Part shown: positions 9,062 to 17,413 of the stretch, one piece after another
Layout: each line of letters opens with the position of its first letter
How positions within the stretch are numbered: position 1 is the first letter of the stretch
Assembly: GCA_020434345.1 (NCBI GenBank)
Contig: JAGRAZ010000003.1
Location: 1-60,831, forward strand
Reading direction: 5' to 3'
Source of the DNA: Bdellovibrionales bacterium
Lineage (GTDB): Bacteria; Bdellovibrionota_G; JALEGL01; JAGRMV01
DNA length: 60,831 bases
Notes under the pieces: generated by a model
What the model was told of the DNA's origin: nothing
Seen by the model: the letters and a program-made list of their open reading frames with translations, nothing else
Databases searched by the model: none
Made by a program: the position numbers and the translations under genes

Positions 9062-9541
9062 TTAAACCCTATTTCCTTCGTCAAAATATTGCTTCCAAAA
9101 TGCTGTAACTTCTTGCTTCTTAGGATAGCGTTGAGGTTTATTCACCAAATAAGACAGTGGCAATGCCATCAGTGCATCTCGAATGACTCGATTCATAAGC
9201 TCCATATGTGGGTGAACACCACAAAAGGCTTGGGAAACGCAGTTTTGTTCTGTAGAAGATGTACAAGCAGTTAATGCAATGGGTCCCTCAATCATTTCAA
9301 TCAATTGACCTACACTAAACTCCTCGTATACCGCGCCAAGTCCATAACCCCCCTTTGAACCTTGTACAGATTCAAGTACGCTATTTTTATTTAATACTTT
9401 CAATATTTTAGACACGGTTGGATAAGGTAAATTCAAGCTCTCTGAAAGCGACTTTGCAGAGGTTTGAAACCCTTTAGGTTGTTTCAAAAAATGACGAAGC
9501 AGAAAAAACGCAAGGTCTGTATCTTTTCGAAGTTGGATCAT
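9062..9541 (-). CDS. Rrf2-family Fe-S-sensing transcriptional regulator
   Basis: A 159-residue Rrf2/IscR-type regulator. The N-terminal winged helix (about residues 1-75) contains the expected recognition segment [17 protein letters not shown], followed by the dimer helix. Three cysteines near residues 93-107 ([16 protein letters not shown], spacing C-x6-C-x5-C) are placed like the cluster ligands of IscR/SufR proteins. It heads the nuoB-suf operon and most likely represses it according to Fe-S status. The ATG overlaps a perfect palindrome and has no ribosome site, so translation may be leaderless. Confidence 0.9.
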   Translation of the reverse strand: MIQLRKDTDLAFFLLRHFLKQPKGFQTSAKSLSESLNLPYPTVSKILKVLNKNSVLESVQGSKGGYGLGAVYEEFSVGQLIEMIEGPIALTACTSSTEQNCVSQAFCGVHPHMELMNRVIRDALMALPLSYLVNKPQRYPKKQEVTAFWKQYFDEGNRV

Positions 9542-9564
9542 ATAGTACCGTTTTAGTACTATAT
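9540..9564. promoter_or_regulatory. Rrf2 operator candidate: perfect 9-7-9 palindrome
   Basis: ATATAGTAC (9540-9548), a 7-base spacer, then GTACTATAT (9556-9564) form a perfect inverted repeat that includes two bases of the rrf2 start codon. Size, symmetry and AT content fit Rrf2-family operators. A -35-like TTGAAA lies just upstream on the minus strand (about 9582-9577), so the palindrome would cover the -10 and start site and permit tight autoregulation. Confidence 0.7.
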
Positions 9565-9633
9565 ATTGGCCATTTTTTCAAGTCTGACTAAGCTTTCATT
9601 CTCTATTCTGATTATTTGATTGATTCTATGTTC

Positions 9634-9703
9634 AGACGTTTGCCTACCTCGCTCCACTCCGTTCGTTTCACTCACTGCAAAGTCGCTCCTACGACAAACG
9701 TCT
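9634..9703 (-). repeat. REP-like palindromic element R1
   Basis: Outer arms AGACGTTTG and CAAACGTCT pair perfectly over 9 bp. Read on the minus strand, the interior begins GGAGCGACTTTG and ends GGAGTGGAGCGAG, the same layout as the GAGCG...GAAGCGAG core of the elements near 30.0 and 33.0 kb, though more diverged. Confidence 0.5.
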
Positions 9704-9813
9704 TCACATCAAATTGGTTATATGATTGCGTAAACCTTTTAACCAAAGTCATATTTGAACTACAGTACCCCCATTCTCAATCACTATAGATGGGGAAGTA
9801 GATGGAAAAAGGA

Positions 9814-9834
9814 CAAATTGCATGATGCAATTTG
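9814..9834. repeat. Short near-perfect palindrome
   Basis: CAAATTGCAT and ATGCAATTTG are 10-bp arms around one central G, and GG/CC pairs continue outward after one mismatch. It could be a protein-binding site or the tip of a larger fold. It is not next to a start codon. Confidence 0.45.
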
Positions 9835-9881
9835 ACCATATCCTTACTCTTGCCTCAAACATTAGGATTGAGATGTGTAAG

Positions 9882-10020
9882 CGTGCGTATATTTTTCGTA
9901 CAGCTTCCGTAGATTGTCCGAGCAAATAGAAGCGTATGCATGGACAGAATAATAAAAGTCTCGTTTATAATGGTAGTGTCTGCGAGTTATCGAAGGAACT
10001 GGTAGAAAAATATACGCACG
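9882..10020. repeat. Structured element A (16-bp terminal stem), related to element B
   Basis: CGTGCGTATATTTTTC (9882-9897) is perfectly complementary to 10005-10020, enclosing 107 bases. Inside, TGTCC and GGACA form a hairpin whose loop carries CCGAGCAAATAGAAGC (9918-9933). The arms and this loop recur in element B at 15618-15777. It begins 22 bases beyond the 3' end of the leftward LspA-like gene, so a role as transcript end or 3' RNA is possible. Confidence 0.5.
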
Positions 10021-10042
10021 TCACAACACTCGAACAACGAAG

Positions 10043-10915
10043 TTAAGGCTTCCAATGATCTTTGATGGTTTTGGCGATGCTTTCCAATTCTTTCATATCA
10101 TCGTCCTCACGCAAGATGAGCGTTGTGTCTTCGCCCTTTTTAAGACGCTCAATAAATTGCTCAAATGCATACAATGGTCCTGCGATCTTGGAAGAGTAAT
10201 ACAATCCCATTAACAAAAGAATACCCAAGAAAACTGCAATGATAAAACCAAACTCTATCAGAAAAACACGAAGTATCGGTTTGGGTATAATAATGCCAAA
10301 TTGAAAAACATAGAATTTCAAAAACGTATAAGAGAAAACCAACAATGAAACAGCCAAGAAACAACTTATAGCAATAATTTTCAGAATATAAAGTGTTTGA
10401 AATCTTGGATGGGTCATTGTCATTTTTCTTTTTGAATAAAACTGGAATACCGCCTTACGGTGTCGAACCAACTGCACAACACATCCAATAACACCCACCA
10501 AAACAGATAAACTTGCGACACTCCATTCACAGTTAAATGGCTTTACAGTAAACCAACTCAAAACGGATCCGTACAACATACGATCCATAATGTTTCCAAT
10601 CAACCCTACCACCCAAAACGTGACCCAAGGTTGAAAATAAGAAAACACTTGTTTCTTTGACATTTGCGATAGGAGAAAAAAGTAAATAAGCAACAATGGG
10701 CCGATAAAAGTTGCATAATGAATGACACGCAATGTGGATGAAGGATCCATGACAACAAAATTAGTATCCTCAGGGGTAACAATACCCAATTCAAACAATC
10801 CCATCCATGGTGTATGGGGTGCAACGCTCAGGGCCATTTTTTTTGAAACAAAATCCACAAGGAGAATGATCACAAAAATGAGGAGTGATCCAATACTTCG
10901 CTTCGACATTTTCAT
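10043..10915 (-). CDS. Signal peptidase II-like domain fused to HAMP domain
   Basis: Residues 1-155 resemble the lipoprotein signal peptidase LspA, with four membrane segments, VDFVSKK (D21) and GNIMDR (107-112, keeping the first catalytic Asp). The second catalytic motif, FNxAD in LspA, reads FNCEWS (127-132) with Trp at the Asp position, so peptidase activity is doubtful. Residues 176-240 add two more membrane helices, and 241-290 form a HAMP-like region with AGPLY at 245-249, as in the separate HAMP protein at 30.1-30.5 kb. The likely role is a membrane sensor or scaffold derived from LspA. I have not seen this architecture described. Confidence 0.68.
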   Translation of the reverse strand: MKMSKRSIGSLLIFVIILLVDFVSKKMALSVAPHTPWMGLFELGIVTPEDTNFVVMDPSSTLRVIHYATFIGPLLLIYFFLLSQMSKKQVFSYFQPWVTFWVVGLIGNIMDRMLYGSVLSWFTVKPFNCEWSVASLSVLVGVIGCVVQLVRHRKAVFQFYSKRKMTMTHPRFQTLYILKIIAISCFLAVSLLVFSYTFLKFYVFQFGIIIPKPILRVFLIEFGFIIAVFLGILLLMGLYYSSKIAGPLYAFEQFIERLKKGEDTTLILREDDDMKELESIAKTIKDHWKP

Positions 10916-10960
10916 GGTAGCATCATAGTATAGATAAAGAAGAATGAGAAACGATATTTA

Positions 10961-11596
10961 CTAAAGCGGGGCTATACATTCAGGGTCATCCACTTTTCCA
11001 CTATTGACACGCGTTGTAACTTTACGGGCTTCAAGCAATCCCTGCACATCTGCAAAACTCTCTCTTTCCAGCAAAGCCTTTGCACTTAGCCAATCGGAGG
11101 TGTGTTTTGCTGTTAAGACAATAGGCATGCGGTGATGGTAAGGCTTCATCCGCTCATTGGCCTTGGTTGTCATGATGACAAAGTGTTTTGCATTTTTTTC
11201 TATAAAATAAATACCCGCCAAAAAAAAGATCTCATCATTGAGCCGATGAAAATAATATGGCTGCTTCACCTGCCCTTCTTTAACCCATTCAAAAAACCCG
11301 TTAATAGGCACAGCACATCGGTGGAGCGTATACGCCTTTTTAAACGTGCTTTTTTCTGTCACTGTTTCAATTTTTGCATTGAACAGCAATTGACCGGAAC
11401 GCATCCACGAAGGTGAAATCCCCCAAACGCCCTGTACTGCACACAAATTCGCGTTTTCTTTGTAAACCATCCAATGCTTCTGTCCGGGCGATATGTTGTA
11501 GTGCGGATGATATGAAGGTTCATTGGGTAGCGCAATACCCAGTTCTTTCATCATTTTTTCAAAATAGGCATGGGAAAGCGCAAATCGACCACACAT
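10961..11596 (-). CDS. SRAP/YedK-type abasic-site peptidase
   Basis: An SOS response-associated peptidase (SRAP, HMCES/YedK family), which crosslinks to abasic sites in single-stranded DNA through its N-terminal cysteine. ATG 11596 gives the required MCGRFAL N-terminus, with Cys2 as catalytic residue; the longer reading would bury it. Other family motifs are YNISPGQ, FNAKIETV, RCAVPINGFFEW and TTKANERMKPYHHRMPIVL, carrying the conserved Asn, Glu and His. Length (211 residues) is typical. It lies 35 bases downstream of an ABC exporter gene on the same strand. Confidence 0.93.
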   Translation of the reverse strand: MCGRFALSHAYFEKMMKELGIALPNEPSYHPHYNISPGQKHWMVYKENANLCAVQGVWGISPSWMRSGQLLFNAKIETVTEKSTFKKAYTLHRCAVPINGFFEWVKEGQVKQPYYFHRLNDEIFFLAGIYFIEKNAKHFVIMTTKANERMKPYHHRMPIVLTAKHTSDWLSAKALLERESFADVQGLLEARKVTTRVNSGKVDDPECIAPL

Positions 11597-11631
11597 AAAC
11601 CACACATACCATAGATTAGGCATTTGTGCGT

Positions 11632-13425
11632 CTATGATGCTGCGTGATTGCCTTTACGTTGTTGTTCCCACATGGCTGCATAATGCTTACCAAGTGCCAA
11701 GAGTTGATCATGTGAACCTCGCTCCACAATGACACCTTGATCCAATACAATAATCTCATCTGCATGTGTTACTGTAGATAATCGATGCGCAATCACCAAT
11801 GTTGTTCGATGTTGGCTCAATAAAACAAGCTCCTTTTGAATTTCCTTTTCAGTCTGTGTATCTAGTGCACTTGTAGCTTCATCTAAGATAAGAATTTTTG
11901 GATTTTTCAAAATCGTGCGTGCAATTGCAACACGTTGCTTTTCTCCACCTGACAGCTTAAGACCACGTTCTCCTACAACCGTATCAAAGCCCTGAGGAAG
12001 AGATTGGATAAATTTATATATTTGCGCTGATTTAGCAGCTTGTATGACTTCGTCTTGCGTGGCTGTTGGTCTTCCATAACGGATATTGTATTCAATACTT
12101 TCATTAAAAAGAACCGTATCCTGAGGAACAATACCAATCTGCGCGCGCAAGCTTTCTTGCGTAACAAGTGTCACATCTTTTCCACCAACTTTTACTTTTC
12201 CCTGATTGGCTTCATAAAATCGAAACAGTAGGCGTGCAATCGTTGACTTACCAGATCCGCTCTCTCCAACGATCGCAAGTGTCTTTCCAGATGGGACAAA
12301 AAAATCTGCTTGATGCAAAATAATTCGCTCATCAAGATAAGAAAAACGAACCTGATCAAATGCGATAGAAGAGTCTTCTTCACACGATAACATTATAGCG
12401 TTTTCTTTATCTTGAATATCTTGTTTCTCATCCAAAATTGAAAACATGTTTTCCATGTCGATCAAGCTTCGTTTGATTTCTCGATATACAAATCCCAAAA
12501 AGTTAAGTGGCATATACAACTGAATTAAAAAGGTATTGACCAAAACAAAATCCCCTACAGTATACTCCTTGGCCAAAACACCTTTACCTGCAAGAATCAT
12601 GACCCAAAAAAGTCCTATTGCAATGATGAAGCTTTGAAAAAAGTTTAAAATTCCCAACGACCCCTGAGAAACAATCGCAGCATTTTCATATTTCTGAAGA
12701 AAGTGGTCATACCGTTTAAGTTCAAACTTTTCGTTACCGAAGTATTTTACTGTTTCAAAATTTAATAAGCTATCAACAGCTTTTGCATTGGCTTCAGAGT
12801 CGCTTTCATTCATATCTCTTCGATATTTTATTCGCCATTCTGTAAGTAAAAGCGTCGCTGCAATGTAAATAAAGATCGTAACAAAAGTGATCAGAGCAAA
12901 AGACAGATTATATTTATAATACAAAATACCTGTAACAAGGGCGATCTCAATGAGTGTTGGCAATATATTAAAAAGCATAAAGGCTAAAACAAACTCGATC
13001 GCTCTTGAACCAAGCTCGATATATCTAGTAATTTTGCCTGTTTTTCGCGATAGATGAAAAGAAAGTGAGAGTTGGTGTAATTTCTCAAACACCATCAAGC
13101 TCAACACACGCTGTGCTCGTCTTGAAACAAAATTAAAAATATAGTCTTTAAGTTCTAAGAAAAATGTACTTCCAATTCGAGCAAGCGCATAAGAAAGCAC
13201 TGCCCAAAAAACAAGCTGAACACTTGATTCTAACGGTTTAGATAACGCATCCACTGCATTTTTATAGAAAAACGGAATATAGACATTGATCACCTTGGCA
13301 AAAACCAAGAGAATCAAAGAAATCACAATGCGAAAATGAACACCCTTGAGATCACTTCTCAAAAGTGTTTTGATCAAAAATCGTACTGTGGACCATTGTC
13401 CCATTTTATTTTCTATTTGACTCAT
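11632..13425 (-). CDS. ATM1/HMT1-type ABC half-exporter
   Basis: A half-size ABC exporter of the ATM1/HMT1 type: an N-terminal six-helix membrane domain (about residues 30-330) and a C-terminal ATPase with Walker A GESGSGKST, signature KLSGGEKQRVAIARTI, Walker B ILILDEATSALD and switch IAHRLST. Mitochondrial and bacterial ATM1 relatives export glutathione- or sulfur-containing compounds tied to Fe-S and metal balance, which suits the nearby suf operon, though substrate is inferred. ATG 13425 (MSQIENKMGQ) is preferred over the longer reading from 13545, which would overlap the divergent symporter gene. Confidence 0.88.
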   Translation of the reverse strand: MSQIENKMGQWSTVRFLIKTLLRSDLKGVHFRIVISLILLVFAKVINVYIPFFYKNAVDALSKPLESSVQLVFWAVLSYALARIGSTFFLELKDYIFNFVSRRAQRVLSLMVFEKLHQLSLSFHLSRKTGKITRYIELGSRAIEFVLAFMLFNILPTLIEIALVTGILYYKYNLSFALITFVTIFIYIAATLLLTEWRIKYRRDMNESDSEANAKAVDSLLNFETVKYFGNEKFELKRYDHFLQKYENAAIVSQGSLGILNFFQSFIIAIGLFWVMILAGKGVLAKEYTVGDFVLVNTFLIQLYMPLNFLGFVYREIKRSLIDMENMFSILDEKQDIQDKENAIMLSCEEDSSIAFDQVRFSYLDERIILHQADFFVPSGKTLAIVGESGSGKSTIARLLFRFYEANQGKVKVGGKDVTLVTQESLRAQIGIVPQDTVLFNESIEYNIRYGRPTATQDEVIQAAKSAQIYKFIQSLPQGFDTVVGERGLKLSGGEKQRVAIARTILKNPKILILDEATSALDTQTEKEIQKELVLLSQHRTTLVIAHRLSTVTHADEIIVLDQGVIVERGSHDQLLALGKHYAAMWEQQRKGNHAAS

Positions 13426-13498
13426 TTTGTGCTTATCTATGAGAGATCGATTCAAAAATATACTTTTTTTTGCAAACGTAAAGGGGAGGATCGCGTAC

Positions 13499-14893
13499 AT
13501 GCAGACTTTTTTTGAGCTAATCCAAAATTTTATCAATGAGTTCAATCAAATTGGAACTTACATTTTGATCTTCACCCTTCTTCCTACAGGAATTTTTCTT
13601 ACAGTCTGGTTTCGTTTTCTGCAACTTCGTCACGTCAAACATACAGTCAAAGTCATTTGCGGCAAATACGATGATCCTAGTGATCCGGGCGATGTAAGTC
13701 ACTTCAAAGCACTTACAACAGCCCTATCCGCCACTGTGGGCGTGGGAAACATTGCAGGTGTTGCGCTTGCAATCAAACTGGGCGGACCCGGCGCCATATT
13801 CTGGATGTGGTTGGTTGCCCTTTTAGGAATGATGACCAAGTTTGCTGAATGTACTTTAGGCATTAAATACAGAGAAAAACTCGATGATAACTCTTCTTCA
13901 GGTGGTCCCATGTACTACATTGAAGAGGCTTTTGGAAAATTCTCCAAAAAACTTGGGAAACTTTTGGGTACTTTCTTTGCAATCGCATTTGTTTTTTTGG
14001 CATTTGATGTTGGCAATCTGATTCAGTCCAATACAGTCGCTGAAACACTGGTCGTATCATACGGCATTCCTAAGCTGGTTACTGGAATCATTCTATCGGT
14101 TACGCTTTTTGCTGTTATCATTGGAGGCGTTCGACGCATCGGCGATGTGACCTCTAAACTCATGCCTTTGATGACCATTCTTTATGTATCGTGTGCACTT
14201 TTGGTGATTGTGTTGCACATTGGGCACATCCCTGAAGTCTTCGGTCTTATCTTTTCAGATGCATTTACTGGGACTTCAGCTGTTGGCGGCTTTGTTGGCT
14301 CGACATTTGTGATCGCCCTGCGCATGGGTGTTTCTAGAGGCCTTTTTTCCAATGAAGCAGGACTAGGTTCAGCACCGATTGCACATGCTGCAGCAAAAAC
14401 ACATGAACCCGTACGAGAAGGCTTGGTTGCATCCGTTGGTCCCTTCATTGATACAATTGTCATCTGCACCATGACAGCCTTTGTGATTTTGGTGTCAGAT
14501 GTTTGGCATACGGCACCTGCGGATCTTCAAGGTGCACCACTTACAGTTGCTGGGTTCCAAGCAGGACTTTCCCCATTTGGATTAGGTAGTCTTGCATCAC
14601 ATATAGTGAATCTTGGTATTGTTTTGTTTGCGTTTTCAACGATTATTGGATGGTCTTATTACGGTGAACGCGCTCTAACCTACCTTTTTGGTACAAAGCC
14701 AGTGTTTGCCTACAGAGTTCTCCAATGTGGTGCCACAATCTTGGGTTCATTGTTTGCTGTTGAATTTGTTTGGGCTTTGGGTGACACGTTGATGGTCTTT
14801 ACAACAGTGCCCAATCTGCTGGCAATCTTGATTCTACTTGGGGTTATAACCAAAGAAGTAAAATCTTACTTTGAACGGATGAAAGATGCGTAA
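13499..14893 (+). CDS. AGCS-family sodium:alanine/glycine symporter
   Basis: A sodium-coupled amino-acid symporter of the AGCS family, 464 residues with about 10-11 membrane segments. Family segments include SALTTALSATVGVGNIAGVALAI-like Na+-site helix 1 (near residues 65-87), GGPMYYIEEAFGK, GLFSNEAGLGSAPIAHAAA and a C-terminal GWSYYGERALTYLFG motif, all close to the consensus. ATG 13499 is chosen because AAGGGGAGGA precedes it by 8-9 bases. It is divergent from the ATM1-type exporter and overlaps the following lipoprotein gene by 8 bases. Confidence 0.94.
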   Translation: MQTFFELIQNFINEFNQIGTYILIFTLLPTGIFLTVWFRFLQLRHVKHTVKVICGKYDDPSDPGDVSHFKALTTALSATVGVGNIAGVALAIKLGGPGAIFWMWLVALLGMMTKFAECTLGIKYREKLDDNSSSGGPMYYIEEAFGKFSKKLGKLLGTFFAIAFVFLAFDVGNLIQSNTVAETLVVSYGIPKLVTGIILSVTLFAVIIGGVRRIGDVTSKLMPLMTILYVSCALLVIVLHIGHIPEVFGLIFSDAFTGTSAVGGFVGSTFVIALRMGVSRGLFSNEAGLGSAPIAHAAAKTHEPVREGLVASVGPFIDTIVICTMTAFVILVSDVWHTAPADLQGAPLTVAGFQAGLSPFGLGSLASHIVNLGIVLFAFSTIIGWSYYGERALTYLFGTKPVFAYRVLQCGATILGSLFAVEFVWALGDTLMVFTTVPNLLAILILLGVITKEVKSYFERMKDA

Positions 14894-15611
14894 ATACTTT
14901 TGCATCCTTTTTTGCGTTGTTCTTTTAGGTTGTCAGGATCTTGGAAGCCTTCTGCAAAGTCCAACAGAAAGCATCATTCCAACAGAAACCGAAACTGCAA
15001 AAGCACTCACGGAAAGTCTTGTCATCGGCATGAGTAAGGCAAGTGATAGGCTTTCAATAGAAAATGGTTTCTTTGCCAATGATTTGATCAAAATTCCATT
15101 TCCACAGGATGCGCAAAACATTGCAAGCGCCTTACAAACAGTTGGGGCAGGAAAACTTGTAGAGGATACAGTGCTATCGCTTAATCGTGCAGCTGAAAAT
15201 GCCTCTGGCGTAGCTAAAAACGTTCTTGTCAGTGCCATCAAAGCTATGACAATACAGGATGCGATGAATATTCTTCTTGGACCAGATGATGCAGCAACAA
15301 CATACCTTAAACAAACCACAACCCCGACCCTTTTGACTCAATTTCGTCCCATCATACAGTCAAGTCTTTCTCAAGTGCACGCCACAGAATACTGGACGCA
15401 AGTAACAACCAAATACAATCAAATCAATGTCATGAATGTTTTTGGGAAACCCGTGGAGACAGATTTAACCTCTTATGTGAGTGGCAAAGCATTGGATGGT
15501 CTCTTCTATATGGTAGAAAAAGAGGAAAAAAGCATTCGCGATAATCCTATTGAACGCACAACGGCGTTACTAAAAAAGGTATTCGGATACGCTGATACAA
15601 AAAAGCAATAG
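14886..15611 (+). CDS. DUF4197 lipoprotein
   Basis: A 241-residue lipoprotein. Residues 1-16 are a lipoprotein signal peptide ending in the lipobox LLGC, with Cys16 as the lipidation site. The rest matches the layout of DUF4197 proteins: an alpha-helical domain ending in LDGLFYMVEKEEKSIRDNP and TTALLKKVFG. The function of the family is unknown. It overlaps the AGCS symporter gene by 8 bases. Structured element B follows at once. Confidence 0.85.
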   Translation: MRKYFCILFCVVLLGCQDLGSLLQSPTESIIPTETETAKALTESLVIGMSKASDRLSIENGFFANDLIKIPFPQDAQNIASALQTVGAGKLVEDTVLSLNRAAENASGVAKNVLVSAIKAMTIQDAMNILLGPDDAATTYLKQTTTPTLLTQFRPIIQSSLSQVHATEYWTQVTTKYNQINVMNVFGKPVETDLTSYVSGKALDGLFYMVEKEEKSIRDNPIERTTALLKKVFGYADTKKQ

Positions 15612-15617
15612 ATACTT

Positions 15618-15777
15618 GCGGATATACGTTTCGTACCATTTTCAAAGTTGTTCGAGCAAAAAAAGCCTACAACCATTTCAGATCGTATGTGAGTTTGCGT
15701 AGAAAATGGGTAGAAATGTATATGCGCTAGAGATTCACTTGTAGGATCGAAGAAGCAGGTAGGAAAATATACCAACG
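15618..15777. repeat. Structured element B with two competing 3' arms
   Basis: The 26-base left arm (15618-15643) pairs almost throughout with 15702-15727, with a few wobbles. An inner hairpin GTTGT/ACAAC carries the loop TCGAGCAAAAAAAGCC (15652-15667), like element A. A second right arm, GGTAGGAAAATATACC (15758-15773), resembles element A's right arm together with the preceding ATCGAAG. It lies between the ends of two convergent genes. Confidence 0.5.
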
Positions 15778-15788
15778 TTTCAAAATTA

Positions 15789-16607
15789 CTATTTTTTTAC
15801 ACCTACAACGTAGGCAATCCAGATTGGGCAATCTTCGACGTTTTCAGACTGTGAAAAATAACCATTACCCTCTCCATCCTCGTCATCTTCTTCCCAATAC
15901 ACCTTCACGTCGTCAAATCCAGCTTCAATCAAGCAATCTACGACTTCAGGTATACTCCACATACGCCAATGGTATTCAAATACTCTTTCAAATGCAGGTT
16001 TACCCTTGAGCTTGTAATGAATACTATACGATGCATTTCTGTTAATTGGATTAAACTCTTCGTGATCCCAAATATATTGAACTCTTGTACCATCTGGCAT
16101 GGAAAAGGTTCTTTTTTCCTTCACTGGCTCTGAAATCTCTTGTCCACCTAAAAGATCGAAAATCATGATGCCATCGTTACGAAGGTGTGTAAGGTTATTT
16201 TTGAAATACTTTACAAGGTTATTTCTTTTTTTAATATATCCGATTGAAAAATTAGACACAGAGATAACATCAACAGAGGGAGTTTTGACGGTCATGACAT
16301 TGCTGACATATGTACGAATACGCTGAATCTCATCTTTTGTAAGAAAGTCTGTATGTTTTTTACCGTAGTTGATTGTTTTTTCACAAAGATCTACAGCCAC
16401 AGCACGATGTTTTGGCCCTCTTTTTACCCAATGACATGAATTGCGAAAGGTGGCACAGAAGTCTTCCCGTAAATGGGTTGCGTCTTTCTGAAAGACCTCC
16501 TGATAGACACGATTGACAAATTCCATCTCATCTTTTGGATCTTGAACGGAGGCTTCGTACAATTCGTACTTGTGATAAGGTAATTTTTCTTTTTTCTTAT
16601 GCTTCAT
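15789..16607 (-). CDS. Class I SAM-dependent methyltransferase
   Basis: A 272-residue predicted SAM-dependent methyltransferase. A Rossmann-type pattern is seen: HRAVAVDLCEKTINYGKKH fits motif I/II (acidic residue binding the SAM ribose), VDVISVSNFSIGYIKKR fits motif IV and LTHLRNDGIMIFDLLGG fits motif V/VI. The first glycine-rich loop is degenerate (LREDFCATFRNSCHW). An acidic patch EEDDEDGEG lies near the C-terminus. The substrate is unknown. It is divergent from xth and convergent with the DUF4197 gene. Confidence 0.75.
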   Translation of the reverse strand: MKHKKKEKLPYHKYELYEASVQDPKDEMEFVNRVYQEVFQKDATHLREDFCATFRNSCHWVKRGPKHRAVAVDLCEKTINYGKKHTDFLTKDEIQRIRTYVSNVMTVKTPSVDVISVSNFSIGYIKKRNNLVKYFKNNLTHLRNDGIMIFDLLGGQEISEPVKEKRTFSMPDGTRVQYIWDHEEFNPINRNASYSIHYKLKGKPAFERVFEYHWRMWSIPEVVDCLIEAGFDDVKVYWEEDDEDGEGNGYFSQSENVEDCPIWIAYVVGVKK

Positions 16608-16649
16608 TTTGGTAGCTTTGTTCTTATAAACATCATCGAGGAAATGTAA

Positions 16650-17411
16650 ATGAATTTTTTTTCATGGAACGTCAACGGCGTTCGTGCCTGTGTCAATAAA
16701 GGATTTTTACGTTGGTTTTCTAAAACCAATGCTGATTTTGTCGCTCTTCAGGAGACAAAAGCGCAGCTTGATCAACTTGATTTAGAAATTATCGCCCCCA
16801 AAGGATATCAATCCTTTTGGCACTCTGCTCAAAAAAAGGGCTACAGCGGCGTTGCCATTTACACAAAGCACGAGCCAGTTGATGTCAAAATGGGGTTGGA
16901 GAATTTCTTTGAAGATACTGAGGGACGTGTACTTTCTCTAGAAATGAAAGACTTTGTCTTGATCAATGCATATTTTCCAAATTCTCAACGTGATCATGCA
17001 AGATTATCGTTTAAGCTTGAGTTTTGCGATGCCATGATGAAATATCTAGAAAGTTTACGAAATAAGGGCAAAAACATCATCCTTTGTGGTGATTACAATA
17101 TTGCTCATAAGGAAATTGATCTTAAAAATCCCAAAACCAATACAAAAACAGCCGGTTTTTTACCCGAAGAGCGCGCGTGGATGGACACCTATATTCAAAA
17201 TGGGTATGTAGATGCGTTTCGAAAATTTGAAAAAGGACCTGATCACTACACGTGGTGGTCCTATCGTCCGGGCGTGCGTGAAAAAAACATAGGTTGGAGA
17301 ATCGATTATTTTACGACCAATTCTGAATTTGAAGATCGTATTCAAAGTTGCTGCCACCAACCTGATATTTTAGGATCAGATCATTGCCCTATTTCACTCA
17401 CGTTAAGGTAA
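16650..17411 (+). CDS. xth: Exodeoxyribonuclease III family protein
   Basis: A 253-residue EEP-family AP endonuclease/3'-5' exonuclease for base excision repair. Key residues are visible: WNVNGVRA (Asn), LQETKAQ (metal-binding Glu), YFPNSQRD (Tyr), CGDYNIAHKEIDL (Asp/Asn pair), WWSYRPGVREKNIGWRIDYF and the terminal SDHCPI (Asp-His dyad). GAGG lies 8 bases before ATG 16650. It stands alone, divergent from the methyltransferase gene and convergent with the next. Confidence 0.96.
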   Translation: MNFFSWNVNGVRACVNKGFLRWFSKTNADFVALQETKAQLDQLDLEIIAPKGYQSFWHSAQKKGYSGVAIYTKHEPVDVKMGLENFFEDTEGRVLSLEMKDFVLINAYFPNSQRDHARLSFKLEFCDAMMKYLESLRNKGKNIILCGDYNIAHKEIDLKNPKTNTKTAGFLPEERAWMDTYIQNGYVDAFRKFEKGPDHYTWWSYRPGVREKNIGWRIDYFTTNSEFEDRIQSCCHQPDILGSDHCPISLTLR

Positions 17412-17413
17412 TA

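Larger units (their letters stand above)
9565..10042. other. Non-coding region rich in inverted repeats
   Basis: No credible gene was found in this 478-base gap between rrf2 and the LspA-like gene. It holds three separate dyads: a 9-bp-stem palindrome at 9634-9703, a near-perfect 21-base palindrome at 9814-9834, and a 139-base structured element at 9882-10020. A weaker pairing (CTCAATC near 9775 with GATTGAG near 9867) encloses the middle part. The density of pairing suggests RNA or repeat function. No match to 6S, RNase P, SRP or tmRNA signatures was visible. Confidence 0.55.

Noticed and set aside
8548-9084. A frameshift or fusion between rrf2 and nuoB
   Set aside because: The apparent overlap comes from a TTG-initiated longer reading; ATG 9060 with its ribosome site gives two separate normal-length genes.
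9565-10042. Possible 6S, RNase P, SRP or tmRNA gene in the structured gap
   Set aside because: The large stems fit a structured RNA, but none of the conserved sequence signatures of these RNAs was found.
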